NCBI RefSeq assembly: GCF_040545925.1
Contig: NZ_JBEPMX010000011.1
Coordinates: 1 to 64,000 of the forward strand
Reading direction: 5' to 3'
From: Alkalibacillus flavidus
GTDB taxonomy: Bacteria > Bacillota > Bacilli > Bacillales > Alkalibacillaceae
DNA length: 64,000 bases
The position numbers and the translations under genes are program-made. Below, in pieces: positions 8,293 through 16,282 of this stretch (position 1 is the stretch's first letter; each line of letters begins with the position of its first letter). A model generated the notes under the pieces. That model did not search any database, was not told where the DNA came from, and saw only the letters and a list, made by a program, of their open reading frames with translations.

Positions 8293-8338
8293 AGCTTATT
8301 CCTCCTTAAATTGATTCAATTTCGACAATAACGGTTTC

Positions 8339-8366
8339 ATTATATCATGCTTGATGATTTTTCCAA
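8339..8366 (-). promoter_or_regulatory. sigma-A promoter of the sppA operon
   Basis: On the minus strand: -35 TTGGAA (8361-8366), 16-nt spacer, -10 TATAAT (8339-8344). Confidence 0.6.
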
Positions 8367-8396
8367 CATGGTTATGTTGAAATAATTGATAAATAT

Positions 8397-8428
8397 AAAA
8401 AAAGCGGGGTTATATAAAAACCCCGCTT
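8397..8428 (-). terminator. terminator of the TRAP transporter operon
   Basis: On the minus strand, AAGCGGGG pairs with CCCCGCTT across an 11-nt loop, followed by a run of seven T. It ends the permease transcript before the sppA promoter. Confidence 0.88.
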
Positions 8429-8436
8429 CTCACTAG

Positions 8437-10443
8437 CTATGCTGCAGCAATGCCTTGTCGATCTTGTGGACGTCGTGTTTGGACGTACCACACAAGTGCA
8501 ATCATCACGACACCGGCAATATCGATATACGGATTCGGCGTAATTAGCATTAAACCAGCTGTAATTAATAGTAGTCGTTCCCAAACACGACTATCACGTT
8601 GGAAATAACCCATCACTGAACTACTCACACCCATCATACCAATTAACGCTGTCACGACAGCTAATATTAGCGCAAACACCGAATGATCGCCTGCTTGAAC
8701 TAATATCGGATTGTACACAAAGATGTACGGTATAATGAATGCGGCTATCGCCAGTTTAACGGCGGTTAACCCACTCTTAAACGGATTCGATTTGGCTATA
8801 CCTGACCCGGCGTATGCCGCTAAGCATACAGGCGGTGTAATATCAGCCACAATACCGAAATAGAAAACAAATAAATGGGCTGCTAACACCTCGACACCAA
8901 ACCCATTAATTAAGGCTGGTGCAGCAATCGTCGCAGTTACGACGTAGTTCGCTGTTGTCGGTAAGCCCATACCTAAAATGATACACGCAAGCATTGTGAA
9001 TATTAAAGCAAGCAATTGAATATCATTCGATAATGTAATGATGGCTGCTGCCACTTTACCACCTAAGCCAGTCATACCGACGACACCTGCGATAATACCA
9101 GCCGTACCAACTGCCGCAATAACAGGTAACGCTGTGCGAGCACCTTGTTCTAACACAAAGAAGATCTTCTTAATCGACATGCGTGTTTCTTTACTAATCA
9201 TACTAACGACAAAGGCTGTTAGAATACCGATCAAGGCCGCACGTTGCGGTGTATAACCGATAAACAACGTCGTTACAATCGTGATTAACGGCAGTAGCAT
9301 GTACCCTTTTATCTTTAGCAAGTTCCAAGCACTCGGTAAACTTTCTTTAGGCGCTCCAAAAATACCTGCTTTTTTCGCTTCATAATGTGCCCCCATAAAG
9401 ATACCCGAAAAATAAAGCATCGCTGGGATGAGAGCGGCAAGCATAATCGTGCCATAATCTGTCCCCGTATATTCAATCATAATGAAGGCCGCTGCCCCCA
9501 TAATTGGCGGCATGAGCTGACCACCTGTAGAAGCTGATGCTTCGGCTGCTGCCGCAAATTCTGGCCGGAACTTCGCCTTTTTCATCATCGGAATTGTAAA
9601 CGACCCTGATGACACCGTATTGGCAATGGAACTACCTGATACCATACCTTGAAGCGCACTGGCCGATACAGCTGCTTTGGCCGTACCACCTGTGAAACGA
9701 CCGGTCAAAGCAAAGGCTAAATCGTTAAAGAATTGCCCAATCCCAGAATGAACTAAAATCACACCAAATAATAGGAATAAGAAAATAAAACGCGAGGACA
9801 CTTGTACTGGAATACCGAATACCGCATTTTCTCGGTACCACAAGTCAGTCATCACTTTCTCAAACGAAAAGCCTGTATGAGACAATACTTGTGTCGGGAT
9901 TAAATTACCGTATAACGCATACAGTATGACCGCTCCTGCGACGATCACGATTGGCAGTCCTACCGCACGTCTTGTTGCTTCAAGTAACAGAAGCACACCA
10001 ATAACCGATACGATAACATCTAACGTCTCATAACCATGTATTCGCGCATCTAAAATCTTATCGAAAAAAATAATCTTATAGTAACCAACAAAAATAGCTG
10101 TGAACGCCAAGATGACGTCATACCACGGAACACCACGGTCATGTAGTCCCTTTTTTGCCGGGTAGAGTAAATAAATGATACCGAGCGCTGTTCCGACGTG
10201 GACGGCACCTTGAATTTGTGATTGAAGCGTTCCATAATAACCTGTGTATAAATGGAAAAACGTCAAATAGAGTGCTAGAAACGTAACAATCCAAGCCCAT
10301 TTTCCGATATTACTTCTCACATTGCTTTCGCGATCATATTCTCTCAGTAATTCTTGTTCATCAACGTGATCACCGTGTTGTTGGGTGTCTGTTGATGCTT
10401 CCTCATTTACATCGTTGTTCTTGTTGTTCGATCTTTTAGACAC
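8437..10443 (-). CDS. TRAP transporter permease, fused small and large subunits (TAXI type)
   Basis: A 668-aa membrane protein. A hydrophilic Asn/Asp/Glu-rich N-terminus of about 45 residues is followed by a DctQ-like section and a DctM-like section, about 16-18 hydrophobic segments in all. Fused DctQM permeases are typical of TAXI-TRAP systems, secondary transporters that use a Na+ gradient and a binding protein. The conserved GLPTTANYVV and GMVSGSSIANTVSSG segments mark the DctM scaffold. The substrate cannot be read from sequence; known TAXI systems take glutamate/glutamine or dicarboxylates. The GTG at 10443 is chosen because AAGGTGG lies 8 nt upstream; an ATG seven codons earlier lacks a site. 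Confidence 0.88.
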   Translation of the reverse strand: MSKRSNNKNNDVNEEASTDTQQHGDHVDEQELLREYDRESNVRSNIGKWAWIVTFLALYLTFFHLYTGYYGTLQSQIQGAVHVGTALGIIYLLYPAKKGLHDRGVPWYDVILAFTAIFVGYYKIIFFDKILDARIHGYETLDVIVSVIGVLLLLEATRRAVGLPIVIVAGAVILYALYGNLIPTQVLSHTGFSFEKVMTDLWYRENAVFGIPVQVSSRFIFLFLLFGVILVHSGIGQFFNDLAFALTGRFTGGTAKAAVSASALQGMVSGSSIANTVSSGSFTIPMMKKAKFRPEFAAAAEASASTGGQLMPPIMGAAAFIMIEYTGTDYGTIMLAALIPAMLYFSGIFMGAHYEAKKAGIFGAPKESLPSAWNLLKIKGYMLLPLITIVTTLFIGYTPQRAALIGILTAFVVSMISKETRMSIKKIFFVLEQGARTALPVIAAVGTAGIIAGVVGMTGLGGKVAAAIITLSNDIQLLALIFTMLACIILGMGLPTTANYVVTATIAAPALINGFGVEVLAAHLFVFYFGIVADITPPVCLAAYAGSGIAKSNPFKSGLTAVKLAIAAFIIPYIFVYNPILVQAGDHSVFALILAVVTALIGMMGVSSSVMGYFQRDSRVWERLLLITAGLMLITPNPYIDIAGVVMIALVWYVQTRRPQDRQGIAAA

Positions 10444-10478
10444 ACCCTTCACCACCTTCAACATATATGGGTAGGTAC

Positions 10479-10510
10479 AAAAAGGACCGGCACACTGTGT
10501 CGGTCCTTTT
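10479..10510 (-). terminator. hairpin terminator between binding-protein and permease genes
   Basis: On the minus strand, AAGGACCG pairs with CGGTCCTT around an inner CACAGTGTG, followed by TTTTT. Sitting between the two TRAP genes, it probably lets only part of the transcripts continue into the permease, giving more binding protein than permease. Confidence 0.75.
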
Positions 10511-10535
10511 CATACTCATCCATTGACCTACTATC

Positions 10536-11543
10536 TTATTTAAGGTCAGATAATGATTCAACGCCTGTTTCTTCACGCGTAATAATCTGCATCACTTCTG
10601 GATAAATATGACCAATGAATGCAAAATTATCAACGGCTGCATCTTCGAATTCACCTTCACCGTTAAACGCATCTTGCGCTGGGATGTGAACGGTCATACC
10701 TAAGTCTAGTTCGTCACGCCCAATTGAAGCTAAGTTCTCTACAGATGCACCTGTTTCAGTTGATGTCACACTTACACCATCAATATTGTTATTCCATACT
10801 GTTGCCATTTCACCGCCTAGTGGATAGTAAGTACCACCAGAGCTACCAGTACCCATAACAATCTCGTCAGCACGATCTTCAGGAGTTGCTGAAACCTCTG
10901 CCACATCTCCTTCAATCTCTAAACCTTGCTCTTCATAATACTCAGCAGCACCAGGGTGTACAGGTAACCCTTCAGAACCACTTAGTGCATTTTCTAATGT
11001 CATATGATCAGATTGAGCGTGTGTATTTTCATCAGCATTTTCAATCGATACACGCGCCAGATCATACGCTAATTCATTATCAATCGTATTCGTATTCGCA
11101 ACTAGTACAGCATAAGCTGTAACCGTTTGCACGTCCTCTTCTAAGAAATCATAAGAATCTGAAGAAATCGTATACGGAAGATAACCTAATTCATCTTGTG
11201 CGTACTGCACTTCATCTTCTGTTAAACTGATTAACTTCGCATCACCTGTGTTCGCTTGCAAGTCATTAACACTACCAGCAGGCAACCCTAACAAACCAAA
11301 TGATGCATCAATATTTCCGTCTTGAAGACCATCACGAGCATTTCCGAAACCTTCTTCATACTTGTCATAATCGCCGTCTTCAATACCGGCACCTTCTAAA
11401 ATAACTGTCGCAGCAGCTTGTGTACCACTACCAGCAGGTCCGATCGCAATACGCGACTCGCCTCCATCTCCTGAGCCACAAGCAGCTAATACCATCGTGG
11501 CAATAAAACCAATTGCAATTAATCCAACAATCGATTTTCTCAT
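10536..11543 (-). CDS. TAXI family TRAP solute-binding lipoprotein, circularly permuted
   Basis: A 335-aa lipoprotein with signal peptide and lipobox LAAC (Cys22). The TAXI segments are all present but in the wrong order. Residues 31-207 (from RIAIGPAGSGT to LPVHPGAAEYYEEQG) correspond to the C-terminal two thirds of ordinary TAXI proteins. Residues 228-335 (from VMGTGSSGGTYYPLGG to GVESLSDLK) correspond to the usual N-terminal third. In ordinary members DLK runs straight into G(K)xIxxGxxGSGT; here DLK is the last residue and RIAIG follows the signal peptide. An acidic linker (208-227) joins the old ends. AGGGGGAG precedes the ATG. The protein is strongly acidic. It should bind the substrate for the fused permease downstream. 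Confidence 0.9.
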   Translation of the reverse strand: MRKSIVGLIAIGFIATMVLAACGSGDGGESRIAIGPAGSGTQAAATVILEGAGIEDGDYDKYEEGFGNARDGLQDGNIDASFGLLGLPAGSVNDLQANTGDAKLISLTEDEVQYAQDELGYLPYTISSDSYDFLEEDVQTVTAYAVLVANTNTIDNELAYDLARVSIENADENTHAQSDHMTLENALSGSEGLPVHPGAAEYYEEQGLEIEGDVAEVSATPEDRADEIVMGTGSSGGTYYPLGGEMATVWNNNIDGVSVTSTETGASVENLASIGRDELDLGMTVHIPAQDAFNGEGEFEDAAVDNFAFIGHIYPEVMQIITREETGVESLSDLK

Positions 11544-11602
11544 GTGAATCTCCCCCTAAATTAAATTGATTTATATAACTAGACTCCTTACACGATAAAT
11601 CT

Positions 11603-11632
11603 ATTATAGTAAGAAACCTAGACGTCACACAA
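11603..11632 (-). promoter_or_regulatory. probable promoter of the TRAP operon
   Basis: On the minus strand: -10 TATAAT (11603-11608) with a weak -35 TTGTGT (11627-11632) at 18 nt. It lies 60 nt upstream of the binding-protein start. Confidence 0.5.
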
Positions 11633-11726
11633 TTGTAAATTTTAATCCCTTACATAGTTTAACTCAAACTAACTTAAAATGGCAAATTTTAAAACTTTTA
11701 TGTCCGATAATACTATACCATGTTTA

Positions 11727-11755
11727 TTGACTCTTTGCATCTATTAAGCTATAGT
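11727..11755 (+). promoter_or_regulatory. sigma-A promoter of the CaCA exchanger gene
   Basis: -35 TTGACT (11727-11732), 17-nt spacer, -10 TATAGT (11750-11755). Transcription should start at the first base of the riboswitch. Confidence 0.8.
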
Positions 11756-11760
11756 TATGT

Positions 11761-11886
11761 TAGACAAGGGGAGTAGCGACCGTATTTAACGGTTGATGAA
11801 TCGTCAATCTCGGTAATGTGATTATTACCCGGTTCATCATATAATACGCAAGACCTTGGCCTCGTATGATGGCCAAGGTCTTTTTT
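11761..11886 (+). promoter_or_regulatory. yybP-ykoY (Mn2+) riboswitch with terminator
   Basis: The leader begins AAGGGGAGTAGCGAC and later contains CGGTAAT, ACCCGGTTCATCA and GCAAGACCTTGGCC, the conserved blocks of the yybP-ykoY aptamer, which senses Mn2+. The 3' strand of the aptamer forms a terminator: GACCTTGGCC (11852-11861) pairs with GGCCAAGGTC (11871-11880), followed by six T. Binding of Mn2+ would stabilise the aptamer and allow read-through into the exchanger gene. Together with the TRAP promoter this accounts for the 384-bp gap at 11544-11927. Confidence 0.9.
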
Positions 11887-11927
11887 ATGTTCTTTTTTAC
11901 CATTCTTAAAGAGGAGAGACAGACATT

Positions 11928-12887
11928 ATGATATGGATTAGTTTTATCATTGCGGCTATCGTCGTCGTGTATGCCGCAATCAAATTAAATGAATACGGTG
12001 ATCAAATTAGCAGGCAAACGGCCATGAGTGGCGCCATGGTTGGTGGTTTACTCATTGCTGGTGCAACCTCATTACCCGAATTAACGACAAGCGTAACTGC
12101 GGTTTATGTCGATAATGTTGATATTGCTGTCGGGAATATGGTTGGGAGTAATGTTTTTAACGTGTTAATTTTAGCTGCTGTTGATTTGTATTACCGAAAA
12201 CAACAAGCATTTAACCAACTTGAATCACGCCAACACATCCCGTCGATCCTATTCGGCATTGCGTTAACCGTCACGATTATTATCGCTATGCTAGTCGACA
12301 ACAGCATTACTCTATTCAATATCGGGATCGAAATGTTCATTCTCGTCGGCTTATATATTTTAAGTGTGAAATTATTTGAAGAAGAAGAGCCTGATGAAGA
12401 CGTGATCGTTGATGAAAAACGGATGTCGACTCGTAAAGTGATTCAGTTCTTTATAATGTCAGCGGTCACGGTTCTAATTGCCGGAAGTGTTTTATCAATT
12501 ACAGGGGATTTAATTGCTGAGCAAACAGGCATCAATTCGAGTTTCGTCGGCAGTGTGTTAATTGCCGCTTCAACGTCTCTACCAGAGCTTGTCGCAGTGA
12601 TTGCCGCGTACAAACTCGCCAACTATGCGATTGCAGCCGGGTCTATTCTTGGCAGCAATTTATTCAATCTATTATTACTTGCCTTTACCGATGCGTTTTA
12701 TCAAACGGGACCTATTTTACAAGGGGTGAGTACCTCAATTATTACAACAGCGACATTAAGTTTAGGTATGATGATTATCCTACTGTTTATCTTAATGCGC
12801 CAAGCGAAAACGTCTATGATTCGCTACACATTACCAGCGATTCTAATCGTGATCATTTACCTTGGTGTCTCGTATATGACCTTTTAA
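11928..12887 (+). CDS. CaCA family cation exchanger (YrbG-like), riboswitch-controlled
   Basis: A 319-aa membrane protein with about ten helices and the two alpha-repeats of the Ca2+/cation antiporter family. Repeat 1 (about 38-95) has AGATSLPELTTS and GNMVGSNVFN; repeat 2 (about 205-265) has AASTSLPELVAV and GSILGSNLFN. The acidic Glu in each SLPE motif is the usual cation ligand. A Glu/Asp-rich cytoplasmic loop lies between the halves (about 150-165). Family members exchange Na+ or H+ for Ca2+, but the Mn2+ riboswitch upstream suggests this one exports Mn2+ (inference). It is transcribed alone and converges on the acetyl-CoA hydrolase gene across repeat copy 1. Confidence 0.88.
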   Translation: MIWISFIIAAIVVVYAAIKLNEYGDQISRQTAMSGAMVGGLLIAGATSLPELTTSVTAVYVDNVDIAVGNMVGSNVFNVLILAAVDLYYRKQQAFNQLESRQHIPSILFGIALTVTIIIAMLVDNSITLFNIGIEMFILVGLYILSVKLFEEEEPDEDVIVDEKRMSTRKVIQFFIMSAVTVLIAGSVLSITGDLIAEQTGINSSFVGSVLIAASTSLPELVAVIAAYKLANYAIAAGSILGSNLFNLLLLAFTDAFYQTGPILQGVSTSIITTATLSLGMMIILLFILMRQAKTSMIRYTLPAILIVIIYLGVSYMTF

Positions 12888-12888
12888 A

Positions 12889-13329
12889 TAAAAAACGAGC
12901 TTGGGACAAAACCTAATTCAGTAAAGTAAAACCCGGACGATTTAATTATAAAAAATAAATCGTCCGGGTTTTCTGCTTGAATGACGCTCCATCAAAACAC
13001 TTCGCTTGGTTCTACGTGACATAAGCTCAACATCGGCTCTTCTGGCGCAATCGCCATGTTTCCTTTACCGGGGCACGGCTCGAGCCAGGCAACATCATCG
13101 AGTAAGCTACTCTGCAACTTGCACCGAGGAAGCAAGCTTCGAAGCGCTGCTAGAAGACGCAGGTGCATCCCTCAGCCCCAAAAGCGGGGCTTGCGGGGTC
13201 TCGAGACGCGTGCTGTTCCCGCAGGCGTCTACGTGTTTTGATTCCGCTTCATTAGTGCTAAACTATTATGATGTCCAAACACTCGTCTTTTTTACAATTG
13301 AATCTACTTCTGACCCAGTCCCGTTTTAT
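12889..13329. repeat. intergenic repeat element, copy 1 (~435 bp)
   Basis: This fills the whole gap between two convergent genes and is over 90% identical to 15852-16282 through its first ~350 bp. From left to right it holds a left arm (ACGAGCTTGGGAC), a 17-bp perfect hairpin (12928-12972), the shared core with CTTCGCTTGGTTCTACGTGA and CTGTTCCCGCAGGCGTCTAC, a more divergent tail, and a right arm (GACCCAGTCCCGTTTTATTT). The outer arms are imperfect inverted repeats with T-runs outward on both strands, so the element looks like a large insert in a bidirectional terminator. Overlapping ORFs of 110 and 61 aa are not credible genes. Confidence 0.85.
12928..12972. terminator. perfect hairpin inside repeat copy 1
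   Basis: AAAACCCGGACGATTTA (12928-12944) pairs over 17 bp with 12956-12972 around an 11-nt AT-rich loop. A-run and T-run ends make it a terminator in both directions. Confidence 0.8.
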
Positions 13330-14841
13330 TTATGTTGATTTAATGAGTGACTTCATCGTGCCTGTTCGTTCAAATTGCGTATGCCATGACAATGCTTTTT
13401 CTAACATATGAGGCGTTTGTCCACCGCGTGAAGCCGCTTCGTTAAAATATTCATATAAAGCATCGCGGTAAGACGGATGAGCACAGTTTTCAATAATTCG
13501 CTCGACACGTTGACGAGGAGCGAGCCCGCGCAAGTCCGCATAGCCTTGCTCTGTCACAAGTATATCAACATCATGTTCCGTATGATCCACATGCGATACC
13601 ATCGGGACGACACTTGAAATATCGCCATTTTTCGCAATCGACTTCGTGACAAAGATCGACAAACGCGCATTACGTGCAAAGTCGCCTGACCCACCAATAC
13701 CATTCATCATCTTCGTTCCGAGCACATGCGTTGAATTGACGTTTCCGTAAATATCCATTTCAAGCGCTGTATTAATCGAAATCAAACCTAATCGACGAAT
13801 GATTTCTGGATGATTCGATAACTCTTGTGTACGAAGAATTAATTGATCTTTATAATCGTCAAAATGATCGTATACTTGCTTCATTTTGTCTTCTGACAGT
13901 GTAATGGAACAACATGACGCCTTGTTGACTTTTCCTGCGTCAATCAAATCAAACACCGCGTCTTGTAGGACTTCAGAATATACGTCTAAATTTTCAAAGT
14001 CTGATTCTAACAACCCGTGGAAAACGGCATTAGCGACCGACCCAATCCCTGATTGCAATGGCGCTAATTCCTTCGTCAATCGACCTTGTTCCACCTCAGA
14101 TTCTAAGAAACGAATGAGATGACTCGCCATTTGTTTCGTTTCATCATCTGGCGGGACGATCGGTGACGGTGAGTCAGGTTGATTCGTCATCACAATGCCG
14201 ACGATTTTATTTGGATCAACCGGAATTCCTCTCGTTCCGATTCGATCATCTGGCTTTGTTAATGGAATCGGCTCGCGACTCCCTTGCTTATCTAATGAAT
14301 AGATATCATGCATACCTTCAAACGCCTCTGGTTGTGCAGTATTAATTTCCACAATGACCTGAGATGCGCTTTCGACAAAGCTTAATGAATTGCCGACTGA
14401 CGTTGTCGGTATAATCATGCCATCATTAGTCACTTTAATCGCTTCAATAATGGCTACATCGATCGCTTCCATCGTTTGATTCCGCAACATTTCCGCTGTA
14501 TGCGATAAATGTTGGTCGACAAAATGAAAATCACCTTGGTTAATTTTCTTGCGCATGACTGAATCCGCTTGAAACGGTAAACGTTTGCGAATAATACCCG
14601 CTTCAGCCATCATTTGGTCTAAGTCAGACCCAAGCGATGCCCCTGTAAAAATATCTACCTTAAACGATTCTGTCTCACTCCGCTTAACGAGCGCTTGCGG
14701 CACAGCTTTCGCATCGCCCGCTCGCGTAAATCCACTCAAACCGAGTGTCATACCATCTTTAATCCATGCCGCTGCTTCTTCAGCTGACACGATTCGATTT
14801 TTTAATTCTTGTTGTTCTATTCTTTCGATTCCTTGTGTCAT
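13330..14841 (-). CDS. acetyl-CoA hydrolase/transferase family protein (class I CoA-transferase)
   Basis: A 503-aa cytosolic protein of the acetyl-CoA hydrolase / succinyl-CoA:acetate CoA-transferase family (SCACT, AarC/Cat1 type). The N-terminal half holds GLSGFTRAGDAKAVPQAL and TGASLGSD. The C-terminal half holds QSGIGSVANAV, DVYSEVLQD (Glu here is the likely CoA-thioester-forming residue), GKMMNGIGGSGDFARNA and VTEQGYADLRGLAPRQR. It could interconvert acetyl-CoA and succinate/acetate during overflow metabolism; the substrate is not provable. The ATG at 14841 is chosen because AAAGGCGG precedes it; the frame is open 18 codons further with no site. Its stop overlaps the right arm of repeat copy 1. 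Confidence 0.85.
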   Translation of the reverse strand: MTQGIERIEQQELKNRIVSAEEAAAWIKDGMTLGLSGFTRAGDAKAVPQALVKRSETESFKVDIFTGASLGSDLDQMMAEAGIIRKRLPFQADSVMRKKINQGDFHFVDQHLSHTAEMLRNQTMEAIDVAIIEAIKVTNDGMIIPTTSVGNSLSFVESASQVIVEINTAQPEAFEGMHDIYSLDKQGSREPIPLTKPDDRIGTRGIPVDPNKIVGIVMTNQPDSPSPIVPPDDETKQMASHLIRFLESEVEQGRLTKELAPLQSGIGSVANAVFHGLLESDFENLDVYSEVLQDAVFDLIDAGKVNKASCCSITLSEDKMKQVYDHFDDYKDQLILRTQELSNHPEIIRRLGLISINTALEMDIYGNVNSTHVLGTKMMNGIGGSGDFARNARLSIFVTKSIAKNGDISSVVPMVSHVDHTEHDVDILVTEQGYADLRGLAPRQRVERIIENCAHPSYRDALYEYFNEAASRGGQTPHMLEKALSWHTQFERTGTMKSLIKST

Positions 14842-15050
14842 CAAACAACGCCGCCTTTCGTTACGACTTTTGCTTACACTCATACTATACCACACCCCGT
14901 ATTGTTTTAACGGCTATTTCAATGACAATTGTAAGAACAAAACAAACTGAGCAGTCTTTCATTCATTTAGTTCACACGTTATATAACCTAAAATTACCAG
15001 CTTAAAACCTACTCTTTTTCTGAACACTAATAGCGAAAGGAGAGAATACT

Positions 15051-15851
15051 ATGCGCGTTTTAAACACATTCATGATGCTTTTGTTCTTCATGTCATTCGT
15101 CATTCTAACTCCTGTATCAGCCCAATCACCAGAAGAAAAAGTGGCTGAGTTAACGAATGCCGAAAGACAAGATCAAGGAAGAAGTCCGTTAACGTATAGT
15201 ACAGAATTGTCGAAAGTCGCTGAAGAAAAGGCGAAAGATATGTACAACAATAACTACTTCTCCCACACGTCCCCAACATACGGATCGCCATTTGATATGA
15301 TGAAGGAATACGGAATCAACTATCGTACAGCCGGAGAAAATATTGCGAAAGGCCAACCGTCCGCATCAGCCGTCGTCCAAGATTGGATGAACAGCACCGG
15401 TCATAGACGGAATATGTTAAGTCCAGACTTTAATCGGATTGGTGTTGGCTATTATGAAGGGCATTGGGTGCAAATGTTTATTTATTCAGAAACAGCACAG
15501 GATCCAAGCCCGCCAGCACCGAAAGAAGATAACTATGATCCAAGTCCCGAGCGCTCTTCATGGCAATACTATACCGTGAAACAAGGCGACACAGCTTGGG
15601 AAATCGCCATGGACAACTGGATTAGTCTCAAACAGCTAGAAATTTTAAACCCAAACCTTGATAACTTAGGTCGTTTACAAGTTGGACAGGAGATGCGAAT
15701 TAGCGGCAATCAATATGAGGTCAAACGAGGCGACACAGCGTCAAGCATTGCCCAAAAACACGGCATGAAACTGTGGGAGTTACGAGAACTAAATCCACAA
15801 GATGATAATTTAAACACCCTTTATATCGGCCAAGGGCTTTATGTTAGATAA
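15051..15851 (+). CDS. secreted CAP-domain protein with two C-terminal LysM domains
   Basis: A 266-aa exported protein. The signal peptide is cut after VSA (about residue 24). A CAP/SCP (YkwD-type) domain covers about 28-150, with the conserved YFSHTSP, AGENIAKG and TGHRRNMLSP motifs. A Pro/Asp-rich linker covers about 152-170. Two LysM modules follow at about 173-216 and 218-265, each starting YxVKxGDTAxxIA. LysM should hold the protein on peptidoglycan. CAP proteins of bacilli are often spore- or cell-wall-associated, but their activity is not settled. In the well-known SafA/YkwD-like proteins LysM usually precedes CAP; here it follows. AAAGGAGAG lies 7 nt before the ATG. It converges on the DUF6176 gene across repeat copy 2. 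Confidence 0.88.
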   Translation: MRVLNTFMMLLFFMSFVILTPVSAQSPEEKVAELTNAERQDQGRSPLTYSTELSKVAEEKAKDMYNNNYFSHTSPTYGSPFDMMKEYGINYRTAGENIAKGQPSASAVVQDWMNSTGHRRNMLSPDFNRIGVGYYEGHWVQMFIYSETAQDPSPPAPKEDNYDPSPERSSWQYYTVKQGDTAWEIAMDNWISLKQLEILNPNLDNLGRLQVGQEMRISGNQYEVKRGDTASSIAQKHGMKLWELRELNPQDDNLNTLYIGQGLYVR

Positions 15852-16282
15852 AAAGAGCCTGGGACAAAACCTAATTCAGTAAAGTAAAACCCGGACGATT
15901 TAATTATTAAAAATAGATCGTCCGGGTTTTCTGCTTGAATGACGCTCCATCAAAACACTTCGCTTGGTTCTACGTGACATAAGCTCAACATCGGCTCTGC
16001 TGGCGCAATCGCCGTGTTTCCTTTACCGGGGCACGGCTCGAGCCAGGCAACCTCATCGAATATGCTTCCTTGCAACTTGCACCGAGAAAGCAAGCTTCGA
16101 AGCGCTGCTAGAAGACGCAGGTGCATCCCTCAGCCCAAAAGCGGGGCTTGCGGTGTCTCGAGACGCGTGCTGTTCCCGCAGGCGTCTACGTGTTTTGATT
16201 CCGCTTCATCATTGCTTACCTGTTATGATATCCAAACATTCGCCTTTTGCACAATTTAATACCCTTCTGTCCCAACCTCTTT
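15852..16282. repeat. intergenic repeat element, copy 2 (~430 bp)
   Basis: This is the second copy of the 12889-13329 element, again filling the gap between two convergent genes in the same orientation. Its outer arms are better preserved: AAAAAGAGCCTGGGACAAAA at the left and TTCTGTCCCAACCTCTTTTT at the right form a 16- to 20-bp imperfect stem, with T-runs that reach into the stop codons of both neighbours. The core is nearly identical to copy 1 apart from scattered substitutions and single-base gaps. The final ~80 bp are less similar (about 70%). Confidence 0.85.
15886..15930. terminator. hairpin inside repeat copy 2
   Basis: The same stem as in copy 1 (15886-15902 with 15914-15930), with one G-T pair replacing an A-T. 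Stem pairing is kept although the loop has changed. Confidence 0.75.

Noticed and set aside
8293..8400. Possible sigma-W promoter for the sppA operon
   Set aside because: A TGAAAC is present after the sigma-A -10, but no CGTA follows at 16-17 nt.
13006..13338. 110-aa ORF (and a 61-aa ORF in another frame) inside repeat copy 1
   Set aside because: They lie wholly in the non-coding repeat and show no ribosome-binding site or recognisable family. The matching ORF in copy 2 changes frame through single-base gaps, which argues against coding.
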